A stretch of 35,192 nucleotides of DNA from the NCBI GenBank assembly GCA_013695835.1, contig JACCZU010000149.1, forward strand, positions 1-35,192, read 5' to 3'. The notes beneath the pieces are model-generated. The model was given only the letters and a program-made list of their open reading frames with translations, did not search any database and was not told where the DNA came from. Source of the DNA: Candidatus Aridivita willemsiae (GTDB lineage Bacteria; Actinomycetota; CADDZG01; WHSQ01). The position numbers and the translations under genes were made by a program. This document shows, one piece after another, positions 24,089 to 32,117 of this stretch. Numbering within the stretch: position 1 is the first letter of the stretch; each line of letters begins with the position of its first letter.

Positions 24089-24518
24089 GGGCGCTCCCCC
24101 CCGGGACCCGCTCGTAGTGCGTCGCCCTGACCTGACGGTCGAGCTCCGGATCCGAGGCGAGCAGTTGATGGAACGATCGTCGCGGCACCACCATCAGCTC
24201 GGAGTCCTCCACGGCCTCTGCGCTCTTGGTGTGGTCCGTGTCGAGCAGCAGCGAGGCCTCTCCGAAGAAGTCCCCAGGCCCCATGAATGCAACGTCTTGG
24301 TCCCGGCCGCCGTTGTCCTCGAAGACGCGCACGCGCCCCCTTAGGACGATGTAGAGGCCCTCTGCAGGATGATCGGCTGCAAAGATGAGGCTCCCCTCGG
24401 GCCACAGCAGGTTGGCGGAAACTCCGACGATCCTGAGAGCGGTGTCCTCGCCGAGCGACCCAAGCGCTGTGACGCCTTGGAGCGCTTTGACGAGACTGTG
24501 GATCACCGGGGTAGTCAC
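24072..24518 (-). CDS. Cyclic nucleotide-binding domain protein
   Basis: A 148-residue single-domain protein of the CAP/cNMP-binding fold without a DNA-binding helix-turn-helix. Beta-roll strands include EGLYIVLRGRVRVFED, then the phosphate-binding cassette FMGPGDFFGEASLL. The usual Arg of the cassette (R-S/T-A) appears to be replaced, reading HTKSAEAVED, so cAMP affinity is doubtful. The GTG at 24518 has AGGAGAT upstream. It precedes the amidase, overlapping by 17 nt, and is divergent from a cyclic-nucleotide phosphodiesterase-like gene 53 bp away. It may act as a regulatory subunit or as a sensor of another ligand. Confidence 0.85.
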   Translation of the reverse strand: MTTPVIHSLVKALQGVTALGSLGEDTALRIVGVSANLLWPEGSLIFAADHPAEGLYIVLRGRVRVFEDNGGRDQDVAFMGPGDFFGEASLLLDTDHTKSAEAVEDSELMVVPRRSFHQLLASDPELDRQVRATHYERVPGGSAPAVQR

Positions 24519-24530
24519 CAGCTCATCTCC

Positions 24531-24536
24531 TATGAT
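24531..24536 (+). promoter_or_regulatory. Candidate -10 element for the phosphoesterase gene
   Basis: TATGAT, close to the sigma-70 consensus, would start transcription near 24543, about 29 nt before the ATG at 24572. On the opposite strand it overlaps the ribosome-binding site of the divergent cNMP-binding gene. Confidence 0.4.
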
Positions 24537-24571
24537 TCAAGCAAGAGTCGTCGTCCGCGAGAAAGATCTCG

Positions 24572-25444
24572 ATGTCCATCCCGAACATACCGCTGCGCAT
24601 CGCACAAGTTACGGACATCCATTGCGGCGAGATCACCTTCGACGAGGACCTCATGAAGTCCACCATCTCACGTGTTAACGACATGGACCCCGATGTCATT
24701 GTCGTCGCGGGAGACGTCACGGCGGCGGGATACGAATGGGAGTTCAAGGAGGCGGCTCGGTGGCTCGACAACTTCAAGGGAACCACCCTCGTCATCCCCG
24801 GCAACCATGATTCTCGCAACGTCGGATACGTCCACTTCGAGAAGTACTTTGGCCGGCGTTTCTGGCGCTATCGCCAGGCCTTTGATCCGGAGCGGACCGA
24901 GCGCCTCAGGGCTTCCGGGTTCACCATCGTCGGGCTCGATTCCTCGGAGCCCGACCTCAACGACGGCCACATCGGGCGCGAGTACTACCCGTGGATAGGT
25001 GAGCAGTTCGACGAGCCCGGCGACATCAAGATCCTTGCCATCCACCACCACCTCGTCCCTATACCGGGGACCGGGAGAGAGCGCAATATCATCACCGATG
25101 CCGGCGACCTCCTTGCCGAGGTAGGCAAGCTCGATGTCGATGTCGTCGTCTCCGGCCACAAGCATGTCCCGTTCTTCTGGGGGTTGAACGGCATCTTGAT
25201 TTGCAACTCGAGCACGGCGACGACCCGGCGGGTGCGAGGGCTTACCCCGCCGTCGTGGAACGAGATCCAGATCGATGCTTCGACGATCAAAGTGTTCCTG
25301 CACTACGAGGACGGGCGGCGCGAGCTTTCTCTGATCTTTAGCCGCACGACGCGATCCATGACCCAGGAAGCCTTCTACCTCACCGACGACTTCATCTCTT
25401 CCAACCAGATCTACGCGGCCTCGAGCCCACCGCTCAGCGACTAA
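24572..25444 (+). CDS. Metallophosphoesterase, class III cyclic-nucleotide phosphodiesterase-like
   Basis: A 290-residue calcineurin-like phosphoesterase. The five metal motifs are in order: TDIHCGE (DxH), VVAGDVT (GD), PGNHDSR (GNHD), AIHHHLVP (H) and VVSGHKHVPF (GHxH). This arrangement and length match CpdA/Rv0805-type enzymes that hydrolyse 3',5'-cAMP or other phosphodiesters. About 50 residues of C-terminal extension (SRTTRSMTQEAFYLTDDF) follow. The ATG at 24572 has a weak GAGAAAG site upstream. It is divergent from the cNMP-binding gene, which supports a role in cyclic-nucleotide or related signalling, but 2',3'-cyclic nucleotides or phospholipids are possible substrates. Confidence 0.88.
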   Translation: MSIPNIPLRIAQVTDIHCGEITFDEDLMKSTISRVNDMDPDVIVVAGDVTAAGYEWEFKEAARWLDNFKGTTLVIPGNHDSRNVGYVHFEKYFGRRFWRYRQAFDPERTERLRASGFTIVGLDSSEPDLNDGHIGREYYPWIGEQFDEPGDIKILAIHHHLVPIPGTGRERNIITDAGDLLAEVGKLDVDVVVSGHKHVPFFWGLNGILICNSSTATTRRVRGLTPPSWNEIQIDASTIKVFLHYEDGRRELSLIFSRTTRSMTQEAFYLTDDFISSNQIYAASSPPLSD

Positions 25445-25460
25445 GGATCTCCGCACCGGC

Positions 25461-25490
25461 GGGGGTGAGTCCCCCTATTGGTTGGTTTTT
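25461..25490 (+). terminator. Rho-independent-like terminator after the phosphoesterase
   Basis: GGGGG (25461-25465) and CCCCC (25471-25475) form a stem with loop TGAGT. A T-rich stretch ending in TTTTT (25486-25490) follows. It lies 16 nt after the stop codon. The T run is 10 nt from the stem, so efficiency is uncertain. Confidence 0.5.
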
Positions 25491-25494
25491 CCAG

Positions 25495-25500
25495 TAAGGT
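25495..25500 (+). promoter_or_regulatory. Candidate -10 element for the trypsin-like gene
   Basis: TAAGGT would begin transcription near 25507, giving a leader of about 27 nt with AAAGGGGG before the ATG at 25534. It sits directly after the terminator-like hairpin. Confidence 0.35.
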
Positions 25501-25533
25501 CTTGAGATCACGTAATAGCCAAAGGGGGCATAA

Positions 25534-26337
25534 ATGAAGAAGAGACTGGCTGCTGTTGCTGCAGCCTGCGCAATGCTGATGCTTACTGTTACTCCGGCGC
25601 AGGCCATCACCTACGGTCGGCGTGACGGCAACCGCCATCCCAACGTCGGTGCGCTCGTCGCCGAGTACGTGGAGCCCGGGCAAAAGGACCTGCTCTGCTC
25701 GGGCACGCTCATCTCAAAGAGGGATTTCGTGACGGCGAGCCACTGCACGGTCTTCCTTCCTTCCGTCGGCGTTGATCCCGATGAGGTGTGGATTACCTTT
25801 GACCCGACCTTCGACGAGAACTCGCCGCTCATACCCGCCACCTATCACACGAACCCCCGTTACGGGCACGACAGCGCTGACCTCGCCGATGTCGCCGTCG
25901 TGGTTACCGACCGACCGGTATCCGGAAGAACGCCTGCGCGACTTCCCCGCCTGCACCTGCTCGATCGCCTGGCGGCCGACAACGGCCTCCACGGCCAGGA
26001 CTTCACTGCGGTTGGCTACGGCGTGCAGGAGCGTCAAGTCGGAGGAGGCCGGCCGAGCTTCCCCGACGCGATGGAGCGGTTCTTTGCGGTCTCCGAGTTC
26101 AGGGCGTTGACCAAGACATGGCTGCGCCTGTCGCAGAATCCTGCGACGGGTGAGGGCGGGACCTGTTACGGGGATTCGGGCGGTCCGAACTTCATCGGCG
26201 CCGGCGCCGATGAGACCGACATCGTCGTCGCCGTCACGGTGACGGGCGACGCTGTCTGTCGCGCCACCAACACGGACTACAGGCTCGACACGCCCTCGGC
26301 GCGAAGCTTCCTCGGGCGCTTTGTGGAGCTCCCCTAG
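25534..26337 (+). CDS. Secreted trypsin-like serine protease
   Basis: A 267-residue exported peptidase of family S1. A Sec signal peptide (MKKRLAAVAAACAMLMLTV, probable cleavage after AQA) precedes the mature enzyme. The triad is His in VTASHCTVF, Asp in ADLADVAVVV and Ser in CYGDSGGPNF. A Cys pair (CSGTLIS and SHC) and another (TCYGDSGG and AVCRATN) probably form disulfides. Asp is not evident at the base of the S1 pocket in the usual position, so cleavage specificity is uncertain. The ATG follows AAAGGGGG. A terminator-like hairpin separates it from the phosphoesterase, so it is probably its own transcription unit. Confidence 0.9.
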   Translation: MKKRLAAVAAACAMLMLTVTPAQAITYGRRDGNRHPNVGALVAEYVEPGQKDLLCSGTLISKRDFVTASHCTVFLPSVGVDPDEVWITFDPTFDENSPLIPATYHTNPRYGHDSADLADVAVVVTDRPVSGRTPARLPRLHLLDRLAADNGLHGQDFTAVGYGVQERQVGGGRPSFPDAMERFFAVSEFRALTKTWLRLSQNPATGEGGTCYGDSGGPNFIGAGADETDIVVAVTVTGDAVCRATNTDYRLDTPSARSFLGRFVELP

Positions 26338-26362
26338 AACGACAACCGGCGCCGGTGCGGAT

Positions 26363-27775
26363 TCATCGAGTTGACGCTGAACCGATTCCGGCGAGGGTGT
26401 GGATTAGGCGTTGGGCCGCCGTGCTCCCCGCTTCGAAGTCCTCGTCCGCCACACTGCCGTTTAGCGCGAGCAGGTGGGTGTCGATGCGCACGACGTCGAC
26501 CTTTGCGAGTGTGTGGGCGATTCGCTCACGGGTCCACTCGAGCGTGGCCACATCACCGGTCAGGCCCCCAAGGTCCTTCGTCCCTGCGTCAACGAGAATC
26601 TGCCTCGCCCACAGCTTCATCCGCGCGAGATCTATGTCGGCGGGGGGCTCGTAGCGGAGTCTCAAGTCGCGCGCCACCTGAGCGACGTCGATGGCCGCAG
26701 TCCCCGCCGGGGCTTGGTGACGAGAGCGGAGGGCCGCTGTGAGGCTGGCGACGGCCCGGTTCATCTCCCGGGCGAGCCGGGGCGGAACATCCGATTTCCC
26801 GTAATGATCCCAGGCTGCCGATAGCTCCTTGAGCCCCACAGAAGCCACCCTCCACCGTCGTGATCTGGTCGCCTGAAAGACTCCGTCGGCCTCCCCCGAC
26901 AAGGTGTCCAGATCTTCGGGGACCGGTCCATGCAAGGCATCCGAGGGCACGGCCAGGGCCATCGCCTCTACGTCACCCTCGTGGGCGGAGAAGAACTCGC
27001 CGTAGCCTGGGGCGAAGACCTTGTCGCTGAAGGTTCCGTCATCGTGGAGCTCCCGTCCGACGAGCGCGCCTTTGACCGGCCCGGTCGGTCCCTCCACGGT
27101 CTTGCCGACGGTCGTGATGGCGACCTCTTCGAATGCCACGCCGGGGATGTTTTCGGCTCGATGCACATCACCTACCTGTGGATCTCCGGGCATGATCATG
27201 GCAGGCGGGCCATCTCTGCCCGCCAGCCAGGTTCCCTCAGTGGAAAAGATGGCGCCGTCACGGTAATCGAAGACCTCCTCGCCGAAGTACCAAACGGACC
27301 CATCGTCGGCCTGCGCATAGAAATCGAGCGCCGTCTCCTGGAGGCGTCCGTCTAGGTAGGCGACGTACTGGGAGACGCGTGTCTTGACCACCTCCCCTTC
27401 AGCCCACTCGATGATCCTCGTCTCCGGGAGGAGCGTTGTTTCTGTATGGAACGGCTTGTCGTCAACCCTCCCGCTCAGGATCGCCGAGCGAAGATCATTG
27501 ATTGGGAAAAGCGGGTTGGTGATGTTGGTTGGGTCCGAGAATGTGGGTCCGGCGATGTCGACCCGCTCGCTCTCCGGAGCCACCGGCAGCCCGGCGAGCT
27601 TGGCGGCCGCCAGTTGGGCGTGTGTTGGCTGGGGAATCGGGGGTGTGTCCGAGCTGCGCACGCCTCCGGTGGGCCGGCCTTGTGTGCACGCCATCGTGAG
27701 GACTGCGAGGACAAGCCCCAGGGTCAGTCGCCCTCGCCTGACGGTTCGGCGCCAATGCTTAGCGAACTCTCCCAT
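26363..27775 (-). CDS. Putative lipoprotein, uncharacterised
   Basis: A 470-residue exported protein. The signal (RRTVRRGRLTLGLVLAVLTMAC) carries a lipobox ending TMAC. A Pro-rich tether (TPPIPQPTHAQ) follows, then a domain of about 240 residues rich in beta strands and aromatic residues (SDPTNITNPLFPI, DDGSVWYFGEEVFDY, YGEFFSAHEGDVEAMAL). It resembles actinobacterial lipoproteins of unknown function often found as secreted beta-rich proteins. The C-terminal 170 residues are helical (ELSAAWDHYG, LARMKLWARQILVDAG). The ATG at 27775 follows AGAAAGGAAAAG. I do not recognise a named family with confidence. It converges on the trypsin-like gene, 25 bp away. Confidence 0.75.
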   Translation of the reverse strand: MGEFAKHWRRTVRRGRLTLGLVLAVLTMACTQGRPTGGVRSSDTPPIPQPTHAQLAAAKLAGLPVAPESERVDIAGPTFSDPTNITNPLFPINDLRSAILSGRVDDKPFHTETTLLPETRIIEWAEGEVVKTRVSQYVAYLDGRLQETALDFYAQADDGSVWYFGEEVFDYRDGAIFSTEGTWLAGRDGPPAMIMPGDPQVGDVHRAENIPGVAFEEVAITTVGKTVEGPTGPVKGALVGRELHDDGTFSDKVFAPGYGEFFSAHEGDVEAMALAVPSDALHGPVPEDLDTLSGEADGVFQATRSRRWRVASVGLKELSAAWDHYGKSDVPPRLAREMNRAVASLTAALRSRHQAPAGTAAIDVAQVARDLRLRYEPPADIDLARMKLWARQILVDAGTKDLGGLTGDVATLEWTRERIAHTLAKVDVVRIDTHLLALNGSVADEDFEAGSTAAQRLIHTLAGIGSASTR

Positions 27776-27869
27776 GGCTTTTCCTTTCTGACAGAGACCT
27801 CTTCGCCCACCGTAGTAATTGCGCACGAGCGCTGAAACTCGGCTGAACGCCCTGCGAGGTCGCGCCGAG

Positions 27870-28631
27870 CTAAGGGCCGTTGACTCCGAGCCCGCTCAGG
27901 TGGCGGAGGCTCGTCGCCGAGTCCCGCAGCGGGTCCTGGGGGTCGTCTTGTTCAACGATGAAGGACCCGACGCCGGCCGCCTCTGCCGCCTCGAGGATCT
28001 CGGCCCACGGCATGACCCCGTCCCCGAGGGGTCTGTCGGCGCGCGTTGCGTCGCCGGCCATGTCCTTCACGTGCAGCAGCGGGATGCGTCCGGCGTGGAC
28101 GCCGAGCAGCTCGATGGGATCGACGCCGGCGAAGCGAGCCCAGTAGGCATCGAGCTCGAGCTTGACGAGCTCGGGGTCGGTGCTGCCGGTGAGCGCCTGC
28201 CACGTCGTTGAGCCGTGCGAGGCCTCGAACTCGGCCGCGTGATTGTGGTAGGCGAAGGTCAGTCCCCTGGCCCGGCACAGCTCCCCCCAGCGATTGAGCG
28301 TCGCTGCGCTCGACGAGATCGCGCCGGCGCCGTCCCACAGCCCCTCGGGAAGCGACGGGACCACCGCGTAATCACATCCGATGACATTGAGGTCGTCGAG
28401 TGCGGCCTCGGGATCACTTAACCACTGCTCGTAGGGGATGTGGGCGCCGAGGGCGTGGAGGTCAAGCTGCTCGAGCAGCGCCTTCAGGCCGGGCGGAGCC
28501 AACCCTCCGAATCCTGCGAGCTCCACCGCCCGGTAACCGATGCCGGCAACGGCTCTGAGCGCTTCTGCCATGTCTTTCATGGCAAGCTCCCGGATCGTGT
28601 AGAGCTGGAGCGCGATGCGGCTGGGTGCCAT
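27870..28631 (-). CDS. Sugar phosphate isomerase/epimerase, TIM-barrel (xylose isomerase-like)
   Basis: A 253-residue AP-endonuclease-2/xylose-isomerase-like TIM barrel. It begins IALQLYTIRELAMKDMAEAL, the typical first strand and helix. GYRAVELAGFGG, FAYHNHAAEF, LVKLELDAYWARFAGVD, LLHVKDMAG and SFIVEQDDPQDP supply the expected metal ligands (Glu, Asp, His, Glu). Such enzymes isomerise or epimerise sugars, inositols or their keto derivatives. Its ATG abuts the TAG of the upstream oxidoreductase (TAGATG), so translation is coupled. The pairing with a Gfo/Idh/MocA dehydrogenase is common in sugar or inositol catabolism. Confidence 0.9.
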   Translation of the reverse strand: MAPSRIALQLYTIRELAMKDMAEALRAVAGIGYRAVELAGFGGLAPPGLKALLEQLDLHALGAHIPYEQWLSDPEAALDDLNVIGCDYAVVPSLPEGLWDGAGAISSSAATLNRWGELCRARGLTFAYHNHAAEFEASHGSTTWQALTGSTDPELVKLELDAYWARFAGVDPIELLGVHAGRIPLLHVKDMAGDATRADRPLGDGVMPWAEILEAAEAAGVGSFIVEQDDPQDPLRDSATSLRHLSGLGVNGP

Positions 28632-29738
28632 CTAGAAAACCGTCTCGAGTTCCACGGTGGCACCCGAGCGTGCGGCGTCGGCGGCCCCAAGGGCGATCTC
28701 AAGGACGTGACGGGCGTGCGCTGCGGTCAGCACCGGCTCTTCCCTGCCTTGCAGACAGGCCACGAAGTGGGCGGGGCCCATGCCGATCAGAGTGTCAACT
28801 GGGGCGCCGCTCGAGGGAGGATCCTGCCGCCTCCAACCGTCCGAGGATGGCTCGTCGTCCAGGGCCCAGACATCCACGGGACCCTCAGCTTCGTACCAGT
28901 GATCGGCCGGCAGCCTCACGCTTGCGGCTGTGAAATGAGCTTCCATGCTCGGCGGCTCGCCCGCCGGCGTGGCAAAGCTGGCCAGGAGCTGCACGTGGCC
29001 GGCGTCGAACTCGAGCTGCAGCAGGACATGATCGTTGGTGCGCACCTCGATCGTGTGCTGCTGAATGTTCTTCGTCATGACACTGCGTCGTGGAATCGCG
29101 ATGGTGCCCATCGCCTGGATTCGGCGAGCCGGCCCCAGGAGACCAGTTGCTCCATGAAGGATGTAGACACCCTGATCCAGCAGGGGACCGACCTCCGGGC
29201 CGTAGAAGACCTCGGGATTGCCGGCGTAGTCGCGCCACAGGGCGGGCCCCATCCCCGTGACCCGGCCTGTGATCAAGGTGAGCGGTCCGTAGCGGTTGGA
29301 GGCAGCGACTTCGGCAAGCCAGCGGAAGCGATCGGTCACCATCGTTGCCGGCGCGCACATCAGCAATCGTCCCCGGCTCTGGGCCGCAGTCATGAGCGAG
29401 TCGGCGTCCTCGACACTGTTGGCGATCGGCTTTTCTGAGAACACGTGCACATCTCGCTCGAGGGCCGCGCGTGTGATGGTCGCATGCTGAGGGCCGGGCG
29501 TCAGGTTCACGACTGCCTCCAACCCTGCGTGGTCCAAGCACTCGGAGTAGTCTCCGTAGGCGCCTTCAGAGGACGACCATCTGGCGCAGACCTTCGCCGC
29601 CGCCTCGGCGCGAGGCAAGGCGAGGTCGCATGTTGCCACCACCTCAGCCTCCTCCGCCAGACACTCAAGGGCGGGCAGGTAGGTGCGAAAGGCGACGTCG
29701 CCGCAGCCGACGACCCCGAGCCTGATCTTCGATGTCAC
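28632..29738 (-). CDS. Gfo/Idh/MocA-family oxidoreductase
   Basis: A 368-residue NAD(P)-dependent dehydrogenase of sugars or polyols. The N-terminal Rossmann fold opens IRLGVVGCGDVAFRTYLPAL, followed by VVNLTPGPQHA and the family's catalytic-region motif VFSEKPIANS. The C-terminal beta-sheet domain spans about residues 130-360 (GPLLDQGVYILHGATGLLGP is the conserved substrate loop). The GTG at 29738 has GGGAG at 6 nt and fits the family N-terminus; an upstream start at 29771 adds an unconserved leader. It is coupled to the downstream sugar isomerase, and together they likely oxidise and isomerise one sugar. It is divergent from the M20 peptidase. Confidence 0.92.
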   Translation of the reverse strand: MTSKIRLGVVGCGDVAFRTYLPALECLAEEAEVVATCDLALPRAEAAAKVCARWSSSEGAYGDYSECLDHAGLEAVVNLTPGPQHATITRAALERDVHVFSEKPIANSVEDADSLMTAAQSRGRLLMCAPATMVTDRFRWLAEVAASNRYGPLTLITGRVTGMGPALWRDYAGNPEVFYGPEVGPLLDQGVYILHGATGLLGPARRIQAMGTIAIPRRSVMTKNIQQHTIEVRTNDHVLLQLEFDAGHVQLLASFATPAGEPPSMEAHFTAASVRLPADHWYEAEGPVDVWALDDEPSSDGWRRQDPPSSGAPVDTLIGMGPAHFVACLQGREEPVLTAAHARHVLEIALGAADAARSGATVELETVF

Positions 29739-29808
29739 GTGCAGCTCCCTTACCGGCGGTTTGCCGGACAAACAATAGGCCCGAGAAGCGCGCTCCGGCT
29801 ACAAGGGT

Positions 29809-29814
29809 TAGGGT
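29809..29814 (+). promoter_or_regulatory. -10 element before the M20 gene
   Basis: TAGGGT in the context AAGGGTTAGGGTTTG, 9 nt before the ATG at 29824. Transcription would start within a few bases of the ATG, giving an almost or fully leaderless mRNA. The 10-mer GGGTTAGGGT is shared with the SMP-30 promoter region. Confidence 0.45.
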
Positions 29815-29823
29815 TTGGGATAC

Positions 29824-30987
29824 ATGGAGGCCAAAGAGCAAGCGCGCGCAGCTGTTGAGCAAATCAGCGAAGAGCTTGTCGGCCTCAGCCATCGTATCCA
29901 TGGCAAGCCTGAGCTCGCCTTCGAGGAAGAGAGCTCGAGCGCCTGGTGCGCCGAGATGCTCACCGGGGCCGGCTTCGACGTCGAGGACGGAGTCTGTGGG
30001 CTTCCGACGGCGTTCGTTGCCACCGCGGGAAGCGGCCCGCTGACCATCGCCGTGTGCGCCGAATACGACGCTTTGCCCGGTATCGGACATGCATGCGGAC
30101 ACAACGTCATCGCAGCCGCCGGAGTGGGCGCCGGGCTTGCGCTTGCGCAGGTTGCCGACGATATCGGGATCACGGTGAAGGTGATGGGCACGCCTGCCGA
30201 GGAGGGCGGCGGGGGCAAGATCATAATGCTCGACGGCGGAGCCTTCGAGGGCGTCAACGCGGCAATGATGGTCCATCCTTCTCCGCACGAACTGGCGCGG
30301 CAGGAGTTCATAGCCAGTCAGGCCATGGACATTTCCTACAAGGGCAAGTCGGCGCACGCTTCTGCCTACCCTCACGAGGGCATCAATGCCGCCGATGCCG
30401 TTACCGTGGCGCAGGTCGCAATTGGGCTGCTTCGTCAGCAGATCACGGCCAAGGACCGCATTCACGGCATCGTCACCAAGGGCGGTGACGCATCCAACAT
30501 CATCCCGGAGTCCGCAGGGGGCAGGTGGCAGGTGCGAAGCCGCACGCTCGAAGACCTTGCGGTGCTCGAGCCAAGGGTCAAGCGGTGCTTCGAAGCCGGC
30601 GCGCTCGCGACGGGATGCGAGCTCAGCTACGAGCCCAGGGAGAAGCCCTACTCCGAGTTCGTCTTCGACGACGACATGGTCGAGCTTTACCGGCGCAACG
30701 CCGAGGCGCTCGGCCGGACGTTTAGCGACCTCACGCGAGAGGACCGCGAGCGCGCATCAGGATCCACGGACATGGCCAACGTGTCGCTCGCCCTTCCCGC
30801 CATACATCCCATGCTCGGGCTGGACTCCCTACCAGCCGTGAACCACCAGCCGGAGTTCGCCGCTCACTGCGCGACCGACATTGCCGACAAAGCTGCGCTC
30901 GAAGGGGCGATCGCGATGGCGTGGACGACGATCGACATCGCCGCCGACGAGGCCATGGTTGAACGCCTGGTGGCGCACAGCGCCTGA
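29824..30987 (+). CDS. M20-family amidohydrolase/peptidase (AbgB-like)
   Basis: A 387-residue zinc hydrolase of the M20D group, which cleaves N-acyl or aminobenzoyl-glutamate amides. Landmarks are AVCAEYDALPGIGHACGHN (metal ligands Asp, Cys and His), the catalytic Glu in GTPAEEGGGGK, MMVHPSPHE, and the dimerisation-domain motif SYKGKSAHASAYPHEGINAADAV. The conserved C-terminal motif is SGSTDMANVS with a later NHQPEFAAH. The ATG at 29824 lies 9 nt after a TAGGGT box and may be translated with little or no leader. It is divergent from the Gfo/Idh/MocA gene and converges on moaA. The physiological substrate is not identifiable from sequence. Confidence 0.9.
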   Translation: MEAKEQARAAVEQISEELVGLSHRIHGKPELAFEEESSSAWCAEMLTGAGFDVEDGVCGLPTAFVATAGSGPLTIAVCAEYDALPGIGHACGHNVIAAAGVGAGLALAQVADDIGITVKVMGTPAEEGGGGKIIMLDGGAFEGVNAAMMVHPSPHELARQEFIASQAMDISYKGKSAHASAYPHEGINAADAVTVAQVAIGLLRQQITAKDRIHGIVTKGGDASNIIPESAGGRWQVRSRTLEDLAVLEPRVKRCFEAGALATGCELSYEPREKPYSEFVFDDDMVELYRRNAEALGRTFSDLTREDRERASGSTDMANVSLALPAIHPMLGLDSLPAVNHQPEFAAHCATDIADKAALEGAIAMAWTTIDIAADEAMVERLVAHSA

Positions 30988-31070
30988 CCGGCCGCATCAT
31001 TGTGGCGCCCTAATAGCCCGGTTTCATGCCGGCGCCTCAGGGATTACGGCTTGGCGCCTCGCCTTCTAGA

Positions 31071-32096
31071 TCAACCGCCGATGTAGGACATCTCGACCCG
31101 GGGCGGGCCGATTGCTGCTTCGGAGCGGAGGTCTGAGTAGCGGTCGTCCCGCCCCCGCCATACCTTGGTGATGGCCTCGGCAAGGGTTGCGTCGTCTGCG
31201 TCGCTGCGAAGGAGCTGACGCAGGTCATAGCCTTTGCTTGCGAACAGGCAGGTGTAAAGGGAGCCTTCCGCCGAGATGCGTGCCCGGGTGCAGTCGCCGC
31301 AGAACGAGCGCGTAACCGAGGCGATGACTCCTATCTCGCCGGAGCCGTCGAGGTAACGGTAGCGGTCGGCGACCTCGCCCCTGTAGTTGGGCTCGGCGGG
31401 CTCAAGCGGCATCTCGGCACCGATCATCGTCACTATCTCGGACGCCGGCACGACATCGTCCATGCGCCAGCCGTTGGTCTCGCCGACGTCCATGTATTCG
31501 ATGAACCGTACGATGTGACCGGTCCCCTTGAAGTGGCGCGCCATGTCGACGACGCTGCCCTCGTTGAACCCGCGCCGCACGACCATGTTGATCTTTATGG
31601 GGGTAAGTCCTGCGGCGGCCGCCGCCTCTATGCCGTCGAGCACCCCGGAAACCGGGAAGTCGACGTCGTTCATCAGCTTGAACACGTCGTCGTCAAGCGA
31701 GTCGAGGCTCACGGACACCCTTGTGAGGCCGGCGTCCTTCAAGGCTTGGGCCTTGCGTGGCAGCATCGAGCCGTTCGTTGTCAGCGCAAGGTCGAGACCC
31801 TGGATGGCTGCGAGCTTGGCTATGAGCGTCTCGATGTTCTTGCGCACGAGCGGCTCGCCGCCGGTGATGCGGATCTTGGAGACGCCAAGGGGAACGAAGA
31901 TGCGGGCGATGCGCTCGATCTCCTCAAAGGTCAGGAGCTGGCGCCGCTCGAGGAACTGATAATCCCTTCCGAAGGCCTCTTTCGGCATGCAGTAGACGCA
32001 GCGGAAGTTGCAGCGGTCTGTGACCGAGATGCGGAGATCGCGCAGCGGCCGGTTGAAGATGTCGGTGATCCCGCCGTTTGCTCCCACGTCACCCAT
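31071..32096 (-). CDS. moaA: GTP 3',8-cyclase MoaA
   Basis: A 341-residue radical-SAM enzyme that converts GTP to 3',8-cyclo-GTP, the first step of molybdopterin cofactor biosynthesis. The N-terminal cluster is CNFRCVYC (Cys29, Cys33, Cys36), with [12 protein letters not shown] as the SAM-binding GGEP motif. The C-terminal cluster is [10 protein letters not shown] with a third Cys in LYTCLFA. The C-terminal Gly-Gly needed for MoaA activity is present (SYIGG). The ATG at 32096 lacks a clear ribosome site and lies 21 nt after the NfuA-like gene, so the two are probably co-transcribed. No other moa genes are in the window. Confidence 0.96.
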   Translation of the reverse strand: MGDVGANGGITDIFNRPLRDLRISVTDRCNFRCVYCMPKEAFGRDYQFLERRQLLTFEEIERIARIFVPLGVSKIRITGGEPLVRKNIETLIAKLAAIQGLDLALTTNGSMLPRKAQALKDAGLTRVSVSLDSLDDDVFKLMNDVDFPVSGVLDGIEAAAAAGLTPIKINMVVRRGFNEGSVVDMARHFKGTGHIVRFIEYMDVGETNGWRMDDVVPASEIVTMIGAEMPLEPAEPNYRGEVADRYRYLDGSGEIGVIASVTRSFCGDCTRARISAEGSLYTCLFASKGYDLRQLLRSDADDATLAEAITKVWRGRDDRYSDLRSEAAIGPPRVEMSYIGG

Positions 32097-32117
32097 TGTC
32101 GCGGCAAAAAGAACTTG

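Noticed and set aside
28885-29541. Second minus-strand frame inside the Gfo/Idh/MocA gene
   Set aside because: It is an out-of-frame shadow; the other frame carries the Rossmann and EKP motifs over its full length.
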